Positions 22,881-36,714 are shown, counted from the first letter of the stretch. The stretch: 64,000 bases of DNA from Liolophura sinensis (GCF_032854445.1 NC_088295.1:91071805-91135804); one strand, 5' to 3'. The notes: generated by a model from the letters alone, not told the origin. Program-made: numbers and translations.

Positions 22881-23325
22881 GATATCACCCAAATACAGTG
22901 ACCCTTCCTGCTAAAGTGTGATACTGATGTGTGACATTACCCAAATACAGTGACCCTTCCTGCTAAAGTGTGATACTGGCGTGTGATGTCCCTCCAAATA
23001 CGTCGACCCTTCCTGTTACAGGGCGATACTGGCGTGTGATATCCCCCAAATACAGCGATCCGTTCTGCTACAGTGTGATACTGGCGTGTGATATCACCCA
23101 AATACAACAACACTTCCAGTTACAGTGTGATACTGGCGTGTGATATCACCCAAATACCGCGACCCTTTCTGCTACAGTGTGATAGTGGCTGTGATGTCCC
23201 CCAAATATCGCGAAACTTCCGTCTACAGTGTGATACTGGAATGTGATACCACCCAAATACAGCGATCCTTCCTTATACAGCATGATACTGGCGTGTTTTC
23301 ACCCAAGTACCGCGGCCCTTCCTGT
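22865..23325. repeat. Tandem repeat, about 61-bp unit
   Basis: About seven copies of GTGTGATATCACCCAAATAC then AGCGACCCTTCCTGCTACAGTGTGATACTGGC, following directly on the previous array. Confidence 0.9.
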
Positions 23326-23735
23326 TGTCCAATTTTCCTATTTCTGTGTGTAGAGCCATAGCACATTTTTCTATTTCTGTGTATAAAGCCATAGTACATT
23401 TTCCTATTTCTGTGTATAAAGCCATAGTACATTTTCCTATTTCTGTGTATAAAGCCATAGCACATTTTCCTATTTCTGTGTATAAAGCCATAGTACATTT
23501 TCCTATTTCTGTGTATAAAGCCATAGCACATTTTCCTATTTCTGTGTGTAAAGCCATAATACATTTTCCTATTTCTGTATATAAAGCCATAGTACATTTT
23601 CCTATTTCTGTGTGTAAAGCCATAGCACATTTTTCTATTTCTGTGTGTAAAGCCATAGTGCATTTTCCTATTTCTGTGCATAAAGCCATAGCACATTTTC
23701 CTATTTCTGTGTATAAAACCACATTTCTGTGTGTA
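23326..23735. repeat. 33-bp tandem repeat, about 12 copies
   Basis: Unit CATTTTCCTATTTCTGTGTA then TAAAGCCATAGTA, very uniform. Because 33 is divisible by three and the unit lacks stops, long frames open on both strands. I see no start context or splice sites that would make them genes. Confidence 0.93.
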
Positions 23736-23759
23736 AAGCCCTGGTGCATTAATCGCTGC

Positions 23760-23763
<4 letters not shown>

Positions 23764-23834
<71 letters not shown>
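23764..23834. repeat. (AT)n microsatellite
   Basis: About 35 pure AT dinucleotides. Confidence 0.98.
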
Positions 23835-23837
<3 letters not shown>

Positions 23838-24104
23838 GGCATTTTGAACGTGGTCATTTTAAGAGTTGTCTCCCATCATTCCTAGCCTAGGCATGTTTTG
23901 TTTTTATTTACAGAGACCATGATAAGACCAACGATGTGCTTTCTACAGAAGTAAAAACGGATTTTGTAGCCTAACTCAAATATTTCCTGTAGCCAAATAA
24001 TTCTTCTCTCCTGTTAATGCCGATTGCAAAATCACTTATTGAAAGACATGTATAATTAATTTTATAAAACAATGAGCCCTGTGGCTTCAAATCCTCTTTA
24101 AACC

Positions 24105-24205
24105 GCAGCCTGCGGATGGACGTGGGTTTCCTCCGGGCTCTGCCCGTTATTCCTCCCACCATTATGGTGACCGCCGTTGTTTTAGTGAAATATTCTTGAG
24201 TACGC
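24105..24205 (+). mobile_element. SINE 3' fragment, GTACGGCGTAAAACACC family
   Basis: Body piece CTGCGGATGGACGTGGGTTT through TATTCTTGAGTACG, with the tail lost. Confidence 0.7.
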
Positions 24206-24209
24206 AAAT

Positions 24210-25400
24210 AGATCATTAAATTGCAGTGATGACTTTATGTTTTATTAATCGGCGTTAACTGTCCAAAGTCTTTTAAGAAAACTTAAGACAGACAAGTCTA
24301 CTCGATAGACAAATCGCCAGGAGGGCAGGATAATGGTCTTTGATTCGCACAAGCCATCTACAGCCGGGTAAAGGTAGCGGGCTGCGGTAGTGGTGCGAAT
24401 AGATTTGTTCCTTTGTATTTGCACGGTTAAGGATTGTTCCCATTTGGAACACAAGGGCCTAACTCACCTCAATCAGTAACACGTGTTTAAGTGTGCGTGG
24501 GACAACACCTCGTTTAATTAACACTGTGTTTATATTTGCTCGGAACAAAACAATTCTGTGTTAACGGAGATTATTGTGGTATCGTGAACAGAAAACTTTA
24601 CCACTTAGCAAAAGGAGCAACATTTTCAATTATTCTTCTCACAAAATTCTGATCAGTAAAAGAGAAGATAGCAAATATGCTGAAGACAATATCATCCAGA
24701 TATCACAGCTGAAAGATAAACTATGTGAAAGAGACATGAGGAGAATAATTTATGGATCAATAAAAATACTTGTGCTGCTAATTAGTTTCTATTTTTAGTA
24801 AAAGTCAACGCTTAATAACATATGTCAGCTGTTTTGATGGCTAAGAGATAAATCCTCAATCTGGCCAATCAACGTGTCTCCCCATATTCCTGATTGAATA
24901 TAAAAAAACACATGCAGTGAAAATGATTTCTAAAATTAATTTTTTCTTTATAAACAAAGTAATCTTTGTTATAGTCACGACTATATATCCACGTAATAAG
25001 AATTGTCGTGCATACAACAAGAATAAATGGTTATTTATAGAAATATTATGAGATCAGATCTGAGTTGATGCTTCTGGAAATCAATTAATCTCACTTATTA
25101 AATGTCCAAAAGAAAGAAGAGCAAGTGAAGTGACAACAATACGCAGTTTGTGTGAAGAGACAATATCCTCTTTACAGCCATGATTTTTCTCCCAAATATA
25201 CTGCTGAGACACTGTATAAAACAGAGATAGGGCGGTAAGTACTCAGTAAATCTTTTCCTTCACACGTTTCTATATATGAATAACTTTTGATAGATTCGAG
25301 AAAGAGACGAGAGATAATAGCAATAAGATTCAATATATCTAAACATGGTGCCACACTTTCAGTTACCATATTTGTAACATACAAAACATTCAAGGCAGTC
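24210..25400. other. Unique AT-rich DNA, no gene recognised
   Basis: Short open frames exist on both strands (for example 24574-24798 plus) but have AT-driven composition, no recognisable domain and no convincing splice context. Confidence 0.4.
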
Positions 25401-25640
25401 AACGGATGTTCATTTCACGCTGTCAGGTTTATCCTCTGGTGTATATATGAGGATTTGCAACTGGGTATAATTATTCCTCTCTGTAAACTGTTTGATCAAA
25501 ACAAAACCCAGCCGGTGCATTTCCAACTATCCTCAAAGAGGCGTGGGTAAATCGGGTGTTTAACTTAATTTATCTAATTATAGACCATTATCATTGATTT
25601 CTATTATAGGGGGAAACTTGGAGCTAATATAATTACACGT
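25400..25640 (+). mobile_element. LINE reverse-transcriptase remnant
   Basis: Translation gives FILWCIYEDLQLGIIIPLCK and, after frame breaks, LSNYRPLSLISIIGG. The NYRPLSLISI.G motif is the conserved RT block of CR1/L2/Jockey-type LINEs, and the earlier piece fits the W-x5-I-x-PL-K motif before it. Only about 80 residues survive. Confidence 0.55.
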
Positions 25641-27829
25641 TCGTATGTTAATATATCAGGTCATTGTTAAATCTGTGAAATGACCACATGGATTTATGCT
25701 AAACCGTTGCTGTATTACTAACTAGACATGCTTTAACGATACTCTCTCTTGATACATCAGTTACAAAGGTATGTTTGATACATGCTATTTATAGTGACTT
25801 AAGGTAAAAGTTTAACTCTGTCACTCACGTGCTCATTCAAATTAATGAAATATCCTGGTGAACGTACATGTATAACTTTAATGCCTCCTGCAAATATTGA
25901 AATTTTTTTATTCATAAAAACATGACTGCGTGAACCAATATGATACCTCGGAATAATTTACAATACTCTATCAAATATACACAAATACTTTTTTCGTCCA
26001 CGTATAATCATATTTTTATTATGATAGGAATTCCACATTGAAAGGGTCTTAACCAGGCATACTGTTGACCTTACTTTTGTCTGCCGGTAAAAACAAAAAG
26101 TCTGAATCGCAACACTCCAATTTTTGTTCGGCATCCTGTATTATAGTGACTGAACATTAGTTTCAAGTAAAACTTTCCTGTTTTTGTTTTTTCTGGAGGA
26201 AAAAAATTACACGTCTCTATTGCACCATCCCATCCAGTTACATCCTTTAGAGCGCGCACCATGGTAGAATTCATAGATTGGCCTTATTGGAATGAACATT
26301 ACTCTTATTGAAATAATTATCAATATACTTTACCACAGTAGACTCACTGAGTCATTATTTTAATAAGGGTAGATCATTTCAATACGAGTTGCAACCGGCG
26401 TAACGGGTCCAGTGTTACACGTGGCCTCCTCTTTGTGTAGCCAAGCTTCGTTATTAACTGTAGTTCAAGCTGCGTGCTATGTCCATAGATGAAGAGAAGG
26501 GACACAAGATGCAATGTATCAAAGATCCTCTTACTGTGAGGATTATTCCAAAGTAGAACGTTATAGTGAACTGTGGAGCAATCTCACAATATTGCTGTGG
26601 GCATAATTATCTACATAATATTGCTGTGGGCATCATTATCTACATAGCCTGATTTTGACACCATAATCTAGCCATACTCTAGCCATACTCTGTCAGACTA
26701 ACATGTTGCTGACAACTCTCTTAGCGCCCTATCTTGATTAGTCTTGACGGCGCTAAATATACATATAATGTAGTACTGTATTTAAAATATAATTCTGAAT
26801 CATCGTTTAAATCTCTTCAAACTCACTCTTTATCATTTTAATGTTACACTGTCGATAAGGTAGTAAAATCTATCAAAATGCTTAAAAAGATGTTGTAAAT
26901 ATTTAAAGAACGTTGCTACGATGAAAACTGTTGACTTCGCAAACTTGTTCCCTGACCGAGTTGTACACAACTCCAGTCAAGTCGTGCCTAACTTTGAACT
27001 GATCAAATATTATCTGATATCATAGGCTGATGATATGTATTCTTGTATATATCTGTTTTCTTTGCTCAATATTATTGATGTAAAGTGTTATATGCTTTTT
27101 CAGAAATAGGAGAAATCTCAGAAATCATCTAAGTCACAAAGTGTTACCGGTGACAGTCAACAGGTAGATCGTCACCAGGGAAACAAGAGTCCAGGGTATC
27201 CAGGGTATCGTCAGTAGAGCTTTGTTTTTTTAAATGTATATAAGCCCCATATGAAGGGCTAGAAAATTTATTTTGGGTACAAATAAGAAATACTGTGTAC
27301 ATCATTTGAATCCCAACTACAAACATGTAAGTTCCAATAAAAACAGGCACAAAAAATGATTTGGGACTCAAATTGAAGATGCTAGTGATATGTTAAAAGT
27401 GTGTGGGCCTATTACAAAATCTGAAGAATTATTAAAATGATTTGCAGTATAACTTAAAGATAATGTGCACATTTTGAAAGTGTCTACTACAAAATCTGCT
27501 AGCTTTAGGAGGGGTTGGTTACACAAAAATGCACCCCCACAATTTGTGTTTATATGTGATAATGTATTCGAACTTCTCGATGGTGTGAGCAACCACTGAG
27601 ACACTTGTTTCCATGGCCTGTCCTCTGTCCAAAATATTAAAATCAATCAGGAAATTTTCTTGAACATAATATCAAAAAATATTTGAAAAATCATATTCCA
27701 TACAGAAGCGTGAAGAAAGTTATCACCGGGTACGACTTGCCTGATCGGTGCGAATTGACTGATCGAATTTGAGTACGACTTGACTGATTACTGCGACTTG
27801 ACTGATCGAAGTTTGGTACGACTTAACTG
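25641..27829. other. Unique intergenic DNA, no gene recognised
   Basis: AT-rich sequence. Minus-strand frames at 26071-26274, 27144-27371 and 27368-27646 have no recognisable domain. A duplicated ATAATTGCTGTGGGCAT-like phrase occurs near 26.6 kb. Confidence 0.4.
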
Positions 27830-27996
27830 AATCTGTCTCCGACCGAACGTGGGAAGGTTTTGGAGCAACTTGTGGATGGTCGTGGGTTTCCCCCCGGAAC
27901 TGCCTGGTTTCCTCCCACCATAACGCCGGCTGCCGTCGTATAAGTGAAATATTCTTGAGTACAGCGTAAAACACCAGTCAAAAAATAAATAAATCA
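27830..27996 (+). mobile_element. SINE 3' half, GTACGGCGTAAAACACC family
   Basis: It begins at GACCGAACGTGGGAAGG and ends AGTACAGCGTAAAACACCAG then (AAAT)n. Confidence 0.78.
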
Positions 27997-27999
27997 AAG

Positions 28000-28685
28000 T
28001 GGAAAGTGTGTATTAAGCCGGGTAGGATGTAGTCAGTCTGTCAACGAGCCATATGTACCGCCTCCAGACATGCTAGAAGAGGGCCAAGCCGATAGCATGA
28101 AAATACTGGAGCAAAGGAAACTAAAACGGTGGAGTGTAGGCATTATCTCCACACAAATGTGCCGGAGTTAAAAATGGGCATATAGGAGAAAGTAAGATGA
28201 ATGGCGATGAGAAGACAAGAAATCATCACGAACTTCAGTTCCCAGAAGTGAGTGCTTAGACATTGTCTAAGGTCATGCCATACACATTCCACAGGGACTT
28301 ATTACCTGTTGGACAACTGACAATCAGAAGTCTCTATATATAGACCACATGAAACGAGATTTTGTACATGGGAAAAAGTTATCATGCCGTAAATGCTTAT
28401 TATGTAATAAGAATATCAAATTAGGAAAATGTATCAGATAGAAATCAACACTTTGAATATTAACCTGTGTTATAAAAAATTTAATGCGTGTGTGGTGCTT
28501 TATTACGTAATCATGGGCCTTTACGAAAACAGATGGTTGGGTTTGTTCGATGCCAGACGCCCAGATCGTCTCTGTTTTCGTCTTTTGTTGCAGTGTAGGG
28601 CAGAAACAAGAGAGAAATGCTCAATGTCAAAATACCGATAAATGGTCAAAGGAAAAGATCGACACACTTTTATGATAATAAGTTC
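28000..28685. other. Unique intergenic DNA
   Basis: No recognisable gene. The 70-codon plus-strand frame at 28429-28641 has no identifiable domain. Confidence 0.35.
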
Positions 28686-28689
28686 TTTC

Positions 28690-28900
28690 ATAAAATCAAG
28701 CTACAGTCTGACTGATGGGCAATCGAGTGCTGTATACCCTATGTCAGTCTGACTGATGGACGATGGAGTAGCGTATACCCTATACCAGTCTGACTGATGG
28801 ACAGTGGCGTACTGCATAACCTATGCCAGTCTGACTGAAGGACGCTGGAGCAGCATGTACCCTCTGCCAGTCTGAATGATGGAGTACCGGATACCCAACG
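28690..28900. repeat. Short tandem repeat, about 53-bp unit, four copies
   Basis: Unit CTATGCCAGTCTGACTGATG then GACGATGGAGTAGCGTATACC, degenerate. Confidence 0.75.
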
Positions 28901-28904
28901 CCAG

Positions 28905-30368
28905 ATCTGTTTTCGTGTTTGCTCAAGATACAGCAAAAAGAAATGGACAAAACAAGAACAATGAAAGTCTAAAAAATGGCTAGAACTGCGTACACCATGC
29001 GTTCCTTTTCCATTGACTCTGTTCCAGAAGCATGTTCAACCTATCAACACTTTCAAATTCATGCATGTAAGCGCTTAACTCGTGACGAGAGCACGAAATT
29101 AGTTTTATGTATTTTTATAATCTAATTTTTTCATTTGACATATGTAAGGACAATGTTTTCATTGTTGTAATATAACAATCATATGCTGCGTCTGTCTCGT
29201 GTCACGAACAAGTATAATTATCTTCCGTCGAAGACCTACTGTGATATGGTGTGACAACTCCCGCCTCCCACACACACCCATCCCCTTACACACCTGAGCC
29301 TGACAGTGGAATATTTTATGAAAAAATATGATTTCAATGAAAACAAGCTAATTTTATGAAATCCCGGTCGAGATGGCCACATATGTCTACTGTGATGAGA
29401 TGAGAACACAGGGATGTTAATTTCAGCTGCCTGACGGATAGTTATGAAACTAACTAATAAAGCGGATCAAAGCTGTTAATTAGATGGTTCCACGAAGCCG
29501 CGTATTTTGAGCCTCGCCGCCCTGCGTTTGTAGCCCTATTCATGTGAATACATTTCAGATTTCGAAATTTAAAGACACAAGTGCACTTCTGTGTAACAAC
29601 ACTCACCAGCTTTCGATTAAAAAGTAGCAAAACCTTCAAACCCTTCACCAAAATCATTCATGTTTGTATTGCTTGTCCTTTTTGTTCGCAAAATATATGA
29701 TATTTTTCATTATAAACAAATGAACTGGCATCTTTAGGTCATATTTAATGGAAGTTACAAAATGAAAAACGAGCTGTAAGCCTGTGACAAAAGTGACAAA
29801 TTTATCTATTTATATGACTGGGGTTTTACACAGTCAACAGTGACCAATAAGGTGCAAGGCAGGTAAAACTGATTATTTAAGCATACATCAGAACACACTG
29901 AGAAAGAAATGGAAGCCAGTCTGATAACTGATAATGAAGGAGGAATACAAAAGAAACTGATAGATAAGGTTTAAACCAGTTGACACTGATACATGAGGCG
30001 TGGACTAGTTGTAGGTGAGTGTAAATGAAATTCAAGCCCGTTGAAAATAATAAATGAGATGTAAAATGTGCGTACAAAAAAGGTAAAAGAGGCTATGTAT
30101 ATAAACTATATGTACATTGACCGGCGAAAGGAGGAATACATGTCAAAAGATTATAAAATTCAACAGGAGGTAAGTACAGGTTTTTGAGGGTCCACATCAT
30201 ACAGAAAAGCCTAATTTCGGTCAATCACGAAAAGAGAGATTTTAAAACGGGACATCATTGTATTTTATGTTTTCTTGATTATTTTTGATTATATGTTGAC
30301 AGACCACTGGTAAATCTGCAGCCATTTCACATGGGCCGAATTGTTTGGGAGAGAGGGAGTGACATGGC
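28905..30368. other. Unique AT-rich DNA, nothing recognised
   Basis: No array, SINE or coding homology seen between the 28.7-kb repeat and the 31-bp array. Confidence 0.4.
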
Positions 30369-33300
30369 TGTGGTGTTACAGTAACCAGATGAACATGTTA
30401 CATGGTCATCACTAAACATCAGTATATGTAATCTCGCCAACAGTAAACAGCATAAAATGTGGTATCGTCATCAGCAAATCCGCACAATATGTGGCATCGT
30501 CATCAGTAAACAGCAGTATATGTGGTATTGTCAGCACTAAAAAGCAGTAGATGTGATATCGTCATGAGTAATTAGGAGCATATGAGGTATCGTCGTCAGT
30601 AAACATTAAAATATCTGCCATCGTCATCAGCAAACAAGAATCTATGTGGCATCGTCATCAGTAAACAGTAGTATATGTAGCACCGTTATCACTAAACAGT
30701 CGTAAATGTGGCATCGTCATCAGTAAACAGCAGTAAATGTGGCATCGTTATCAGTAAACAGCACTAAATGTAGCATCGTTATCAGCAAACAGCAGTAAAT
30801 GTGGCATCGTTATCAGTAAACAGTCGTAAATGTGCCATCGTTATCAGTAAACAGCAGTAAATGTGGCATCGTTATCAGTAAACAGCAAAAAACGTGGCAT
30901 CGTCATCAGTAAACAGCAGTAAACGTGGCATCGTCATCAGTAAACAGCAGTAAATGTGGTACTGTCATCAGTAAACCGTATTATATGTGTCATAGTCATC
31001 AGTAAACAGCAGTTAATGTGGCATCGTTGTCGGTAAACGGTACTACACGTGGCATTTTCATCAGTAAAGAGAAGCATATGTGTTTTCGTCATCAGTAAAC
31101 AGCACTATATGTGGGGCTGTCATCGGTAAACTGTTGTATAGATGTTATCGTCATAAGTAAATAGTGTGTGGCATCGTCATTAGTGAACAGCAGTAAATGT
31201 GGCACCGTCATCGGTAAACGGTAGTATATGTGGTATTGTCATTAGTAAACAGCAGTATATGTGGTATTGTCATCAGTAAACAGCAGTTAATGTGACATCG
31301 TTGTCGGTAAACGGTACTACACGTGGCATTGTCATCAGTAAAGAGGAGCATATGTGTTTTCGTCATCAGTAAACAGCACTATATGTGGGGCTGTCATCGG
31401 TAAACTGTTGCATAGATGTTATCGTCATAAGTAAATAGTGTGTGGCATCGTCATTAGTGAACAGCAGTAAATGTGCTATCTTCATCAGTAAACAAATTTA
31501 TATATGCCATCATCGTTAGTAAATATCAGCAAATGTGCTATCTTAATAGATAAAGACCAGTATATGAAGCATCGTCATCAATAAACACCAGTATATCTGG
31601 TATCGTGATCAGTAAACAGCAGTATAAGTGGTATTGTCATCAGTAAACTGGAGCGTATGTGGCATCGTCATCAGTAAACAGTAGTGTATGTGTGTATGTG
31701 GTATTGTCATCAGTAAATAGCAGCATATGTGGTACTGTCATCAGTAAACAGTAGTATATGTGGCATCGTCATCAGTAAACAGTAGTACAGGTAAAGTTTT
31801 CATCAGTGAAGAGCAGAAAATGTGGTATCGTTGTCGGTAAAACGGCACTATATGTGGTATTGTCATCAGTAAACAGCAGCATATGTGGTATGGTCATTAG
31901 TAAATTCCAGTAAATGTGGCATCGTCATCAGTAAACAGCAGTATACGTGAAGTCGTCATCAGTGAAGAGCAGAAAATGTGGTATCGTCCTCGGTAAAACA
32001 GTAGTATATGTGGAATTGTCATCAGTAACCAGAGCTAAATGAGGTATTGTCATCAGTAAAAAGCAGTATATGTGCTATCTTGATCAGTAGACAGTAATAT
32101 ATGTGGTATCGTCATCAGTAAACAGTAGTAAATCTCTCATCGTCATCGGTAAACGGCACTATATGTGGTATTGTGATCAGTGAGCTGGGGATATGTGGTA
32201 TCGTCATCAGTAAGTAGCAGTATATGTGGTATAGTCATCAGTAGACAGCAGAATATGTGGTATTTTCATATATAAAGCAGTAGGGAATGTGGCATCGTCA
32301 TCAGTAAACAGCACTATATGTGGTGTTGTGATCATTAAAGAGTAAAATATCTGGCATCGTCATCAGTAAACAGGATTGTAAAAGGAATATAACTGTTACC
32401 CTTATTATTAAAAAGCGATATAACAGCAGTATATCTGGTACCGTCATAATTATACAGCAGTATATGTAGTGTGGTAATCAGTAAACAGTAATATGCCTAA
32501 CTGGGGTATCACCATCAGCAAGCAGCAGTATATCTGGTATCGTCATCAGTAAACAGATTTAAATGTGGTGTCTTCATCAGAAAAAAGTAGTATATATAAT
32601 ATTGTCATGATTAAATAGTAGTATATGTGGCATTGTCATTAGTAAGCAGCAGTAAATATTATATCCTTACCGATAAACAGCATTATAAAAGGTATCTTCA
32701 TCAGAAAAAGGTAGCATATGTAAAATTGTCATCAGTGAAAAGTAATACATCTGGCATTGTCATCAGTAAACAGCAGTATATATGGCATTTTTATGAGTAA
32801 ACAGTAGTATATGTGGCATCGTATTCGGTAAACAGTAGTATGTGCGGTATCTTTATCAATAAACAGCAGTAACTGTGCCATCTTTGTCAGTAAAGAACAG
32901 TATATGTGGTATTATTAGTAAACAGCAGTAGATGTGGTATTGTCATCAGTAAGCAGCAGTAAATGAATTATCGTCATGAGTAAACAGATGTTTATGTGGC
33001 ATCTTTATCAGAAAACAGCAGTAGAGGTATTTTCATTAGTATACAGATGAATATGTGGTAACGTCATCAGTAAACAGCAGTATATGTGATATAGTCATTA
33101 GTAAACAGCAGTATATATGGTATTGTCATCAGTAAAGACGAGTATCTGTGGCATCGTCATTAGTAGACAGTATTATATGTGGTATTGTCATAAGTAAACA
33201 GCAATAAATGTGGGGTTATCATCAGGAAACAGGAGTATATGTGGTATCATTATCAGTAAACAACAGTATCTGTGACATTGTCATCAATAAACAGCAGTAT

Positions 33301-33668
33301 ATGTTGTTTTGTCATCAGTAGATAGCAGTATTTGTGGTATAGTCATGAGTAAGCAGCAGTGAAATCGGTATCCTCATCAGAAAACAGCAGTATTTGTGCT
33401 CTTTATCAGTAAAGAGCAGTCTACGTGGTATTTTTAGTAAAAAGAAGTATATGTGGCATTGTCATCAGTAAACAGCGGTAAATGTGGTGTCGTCAAGAGT
33501 AAACAACAGTTTATGAGGCATCGTCATCAGTAAACAGCAGTATATGTGGTATTGTCATTAGTATACAGCAGTATATGTTGTATTGTCATCAGTAAAGACG
33601 AGTGTCTGTGGCACCCTCATTAGTAGACAGTAGTTTATGTGGCATCTTTATCAGTAAACAGTAGTATA

Positions 33669-35195
33669 CACTCTTCCAAAAAAGAAACGCAAAACCCAAA
33701 TATCAATGTAAATTTGATGTCATTCAAGGACGTGTAGATCAGCGGAAAACAAAGATACATGAATGAAATTTTGTGGAGCAATGCATTGCTATATTGTCCA
33801 TATTTCATGAGAATAATAGTCATCATAGTCATTACTGCTGTCCACGATGTGGTGTTGAAATCAGTACCTCGTATGACCACCTCCAGCTGCTACCACTACC
33901 CGACACCTCCTGGGTATAGATCGGATCAGTTGTTGGATGTTTTGTTGTGGAATCCTTCTCCATTCCTCCTGCAGCATGTGGAACAACTGTTGAAGATTCT
34001 GTAGTGGAATACGACATCGACGCTCCCGTCTATCGATCTGATCCCAAAGGTGTTCGATTGGGTTTAGATCCGGGCATTTGGAGGGCCAGAGAAGGGTATT
34101 GATGTTGTTATTGGCCAGGTAGTCCACGGTGGCACGTGCTGTGTGGGGCCTGGCGTTGTCCTGTTGGAAGAGCTGCCGTTGAAGGTCAACAAGGCGAAGG
34201 ACGTGCGGCCGGAGAACCTGGTCGATGTATCGATTGGCCGTCAGATTGCCTTGGACAAGCACAAGCTCCGATATGCGGGTGTATGAGATCGCTCCCCACA
34301 CCATAACACTCCCTCCACCGAATCTGTCCACCTGTCTGATGCAGTGAGGAGCAAAACGTTCATGACGTCGTCTGTAGACGCGGTCTCTACCATCACGTCG
34401 CCTGAGAAGATAACGGGATTCATCGCTAAACCATATGCGCCTCCAGTTTACCAGGATCCATGGCAGCACCGTGGTACACCATCTCACTCGTCGATGTTGA
34501 TGTAGTCGTGTCAAGGAGGGGGCAACTTTTGGACGTTTGGCACGTATTCATACTTCTCAGAGACGGTTCCTGATTGTCTGATCGGACACTCTTCGGGCTC
34601 CAAACTGTTCTTGTGCTGTGTCCCGGGCGGTACGATGGCGGTCACGTAGGTGGGTTACCCGGATGTACCGATCTTGGGCAGGTGTGGTGACTCTAGGTCT
34701 TCCTGATCTTGGACGGTCATTTGTCAAATTTGTTTGACGAAATCGATCCCACAACCGAGTTATTGTGCTGGGATGAACGTTGAAGATCCTTGCCACCTCA
34801 CTCTTTGATTTGCCAGCTTGCAATCGTCCAATTGCCTGATTTCGGTCGGCAGCGTTGAGACGTCCCATTTTCGTGTACAGTACTTGCAAAGATATTGGAT
34901 AAAATTGTGAGATTCGTTTGGGTCTTTCATAGTCACATGCTGTGCTCATGTTTTGCACGTGACAAACAATCATTCTGCCTGAACTTCGTGCTGCACGACA
35001 TTAACGCACATCATAACAATCCTAATTGGTAAAACCGTTCAAAATCATTTTTTGGTTGCGTTTGATCAAGGATGATCTTCTGAAACATTCCAGCACCAAT
35101 GTGCAACCCTACAAAACTGTTTGAGTTAACATATGTGTACAAAATTGTAACTATCATTTTTGAATTTCATTTTGCGTTTCTTTTTTTGAAGAGTG
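33669..35195 (-). mobile_element. Tc1/mariner transposon (DD34E), complete ends, dead transposase
   Basis: 1527 bp bounded by about 26-bp inverted repeats (left CACTCTTCCAAAAAAGAAAC; right end its complement, one mismatch) and flanked on both sides by the TA target duplication. The surrounding DNA is the 31-bp array, so it jumped into the array. The minus-strand transposase keeps an N-terminal helix-turn-helix (…GRLQAGKSKSEVARIFNV…) and the catalytic triad in WFSDE, QQDNARPH and NPIEH, with 34 residues between the last two acids. Two TGA codons (34559-34557 and 34550-34548) interrupt the linker between DNA-binding and catalytic parts. Confidence 0.93.
33861..34973 (-). pseudogene. Tc1/mariner transposase, interrupted by two stops
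   Basis: It starts at the ATG at 34973 or, more likely, at MGRLNAADRNQAIG about 35 codons later. It runs in one frame to the stop at 33861. Two in-frame TGA codons lie nine bases apart. At least one fits CGA to TGA by CpG decay. There are no frameshifts, so the insertion is fairly young, but this copy cannot make transposase. Confidence 0.9.
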
Positions 35196-36311
35196 TATGT
35201 GGTATTCTAATAAGTAAACCGGGGTATTTCTGGTATAGTCATCAGTAAAACGTAGTATACGTGGCATTGTCATCAGTAAACAGCAGTATATGTTGCATCG
35301 TCATCAGTAAACAGCAGAAAATGTGGCGTCGTCATTAGTAAACAGCATTATATGTTGCATTGTCATCAGTAAACAGCAGTAAATGTGGCGTCGTCATCAG
35401 TAAACAGCAGTATATGTTGCATCGTCATCAGTAAACAGCAGTATATGTTGCATCATCATTAGTAAGCAGTAGTGTCTGTGATATTGTCATTATTAAACAG
35501 CAGTATATGTGGCATGGCCATAGGGGGAGCAGTAGTATTTGTTGCATCGTCATCAATAAAGAGGAATATATATTGCATCGTCATCAGTAAGCAGTAGTAT
35601 ATGTGGTATCTGTTTAGTAAATAGCAGTATATGAGGTATTGTCATCATTAAACAGCTGTAAAGGTGGTATCGTCGAGAGTAAACAGCAGTTTGTGTGGCA
35701 TCTTCATCAGAAAACAGGAGTATATGTGGCATCGTCATCAATAAACATGAGTATATGTAACATCGTCATCAGTAAACAGCAGTATATGTAACATTGTCAT
35801 CAGTAAACAGCAGTATATGTGCCATCGCCATTAGTAAAGAGCACAGTATGTGATATTGTCATCGGTAAACAGCAGTATATGTGGCATAGCCATAAGTAAA
35901 CAGTGGTACATGTAGTATTGTTATCAGAAAACAGCAGTAGAAAAGCAGTATATCTGTTACCGTTATCAGTAAACAGCAGTAAGCCCACATGTATTATCGT
36001 CATCAGCAAACAGTAGTATATGTGGTACTGTCATCAGTACTGCTAAGGTGGTAGGGATGGAAAGAATGCGCATTGAGATTGGAAACCAATCAGCTGCCTG
36101 GGAACGTTCTAATGGAATTTTGTCACGTTCTGTGCATGAAATCAACTGAGTGTTGTGTAAATAATGGAGAGCATGACGTCTTCTAGTAATGTCATCTAAT
36201 AATAAATATTTGGCCACTCAGTACATTAAACAGAAAGGCTTTGTTTTTTAATACCAATGACCCCAATGCAGCTAACAGGATGCGTGGTTCTAATTATGTA
36301 ACTCTAATAAG

Positions 36312-36319
36312 GATAAAAG
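36312..36319 (+). promoter_or_regulatory. TATA-like box of the carbonic anhydrase gene
   Basis: AAGGATAAAAGGAGC, about 110 bp before the ATG, the same spacing as the TATAAAA box of the paralogue at 62.2 kb (about 104 bp). A CCAAT word lies at about 36087. Confidence 0.45.
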
Positions 36320-36428
36320 GAGCTGTAGAGGTTTGAAATGGTTAGTGGATGTCACCGTTGTCTGTGTCCTGTCACCCCTCCAGTCATTCAACAAATCAAC
36401 CGTTTAGGAAGTTAGTGGAGATTTGACA

Positions 36429-36489
36429 ATGTTTCTTCTGCAGATCCTCACCTTGGCCGACTTTGTCGCCTTATGTTCTTCAGGGGCAG
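36429..36489 (+). CDS. CA exon 1: signal peptide
   Basis: MFLLQILTLADFVALCSSGA then CAG|GTAAAT, phase 1. It closely matches the exon 1 at 62279-62342 (shared FVALC/LVALC..GAG ending and the same phase). Confidence 0.8.
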
Positions 36490-36714
36490 GTAAATCATGA
36501 CATAGTTAATTGTTTACCTATTTAACCACTAATTTTGTGTAAGGTATCCACAGTTTGGTGTCCAACCTTAATATGTACGCCACGTGTTTCACCCCGGAGA
36601 ATAAAAGAATTATCTTAACTCAGTAACAAAGACCGATTTTAAAAGAAAACAACAACAACAACAATAACAACAGAAAGACGTCCAATCCTTTCGATTTCCG
36701 TCAGTAGTAAAGAA

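Larger units (their letters stand above)
30370..36040. repeat. Very long 31-bp minisatellite, split by a Tc1/mariner element
   Basis: About 130 copies of GTGGCATCGTCATCAGTAAA then CAGCAGTATAT, covering roughly 4.1 kb once the transposon (33669-35195) is removed. It ends about 270 bp before the TATA-like box of the carbonic anhydrase gene. The same unit recurs at 62.64-63.59 kb. Confidence 0.95.

Noticed and set aside
23223-23885. Repeated-motif proteins of 157-194 codons on both strands
   Set aside because: A 33-bp unit without stops opens all three frames on one or both strands. No start context, splice sites or leader.
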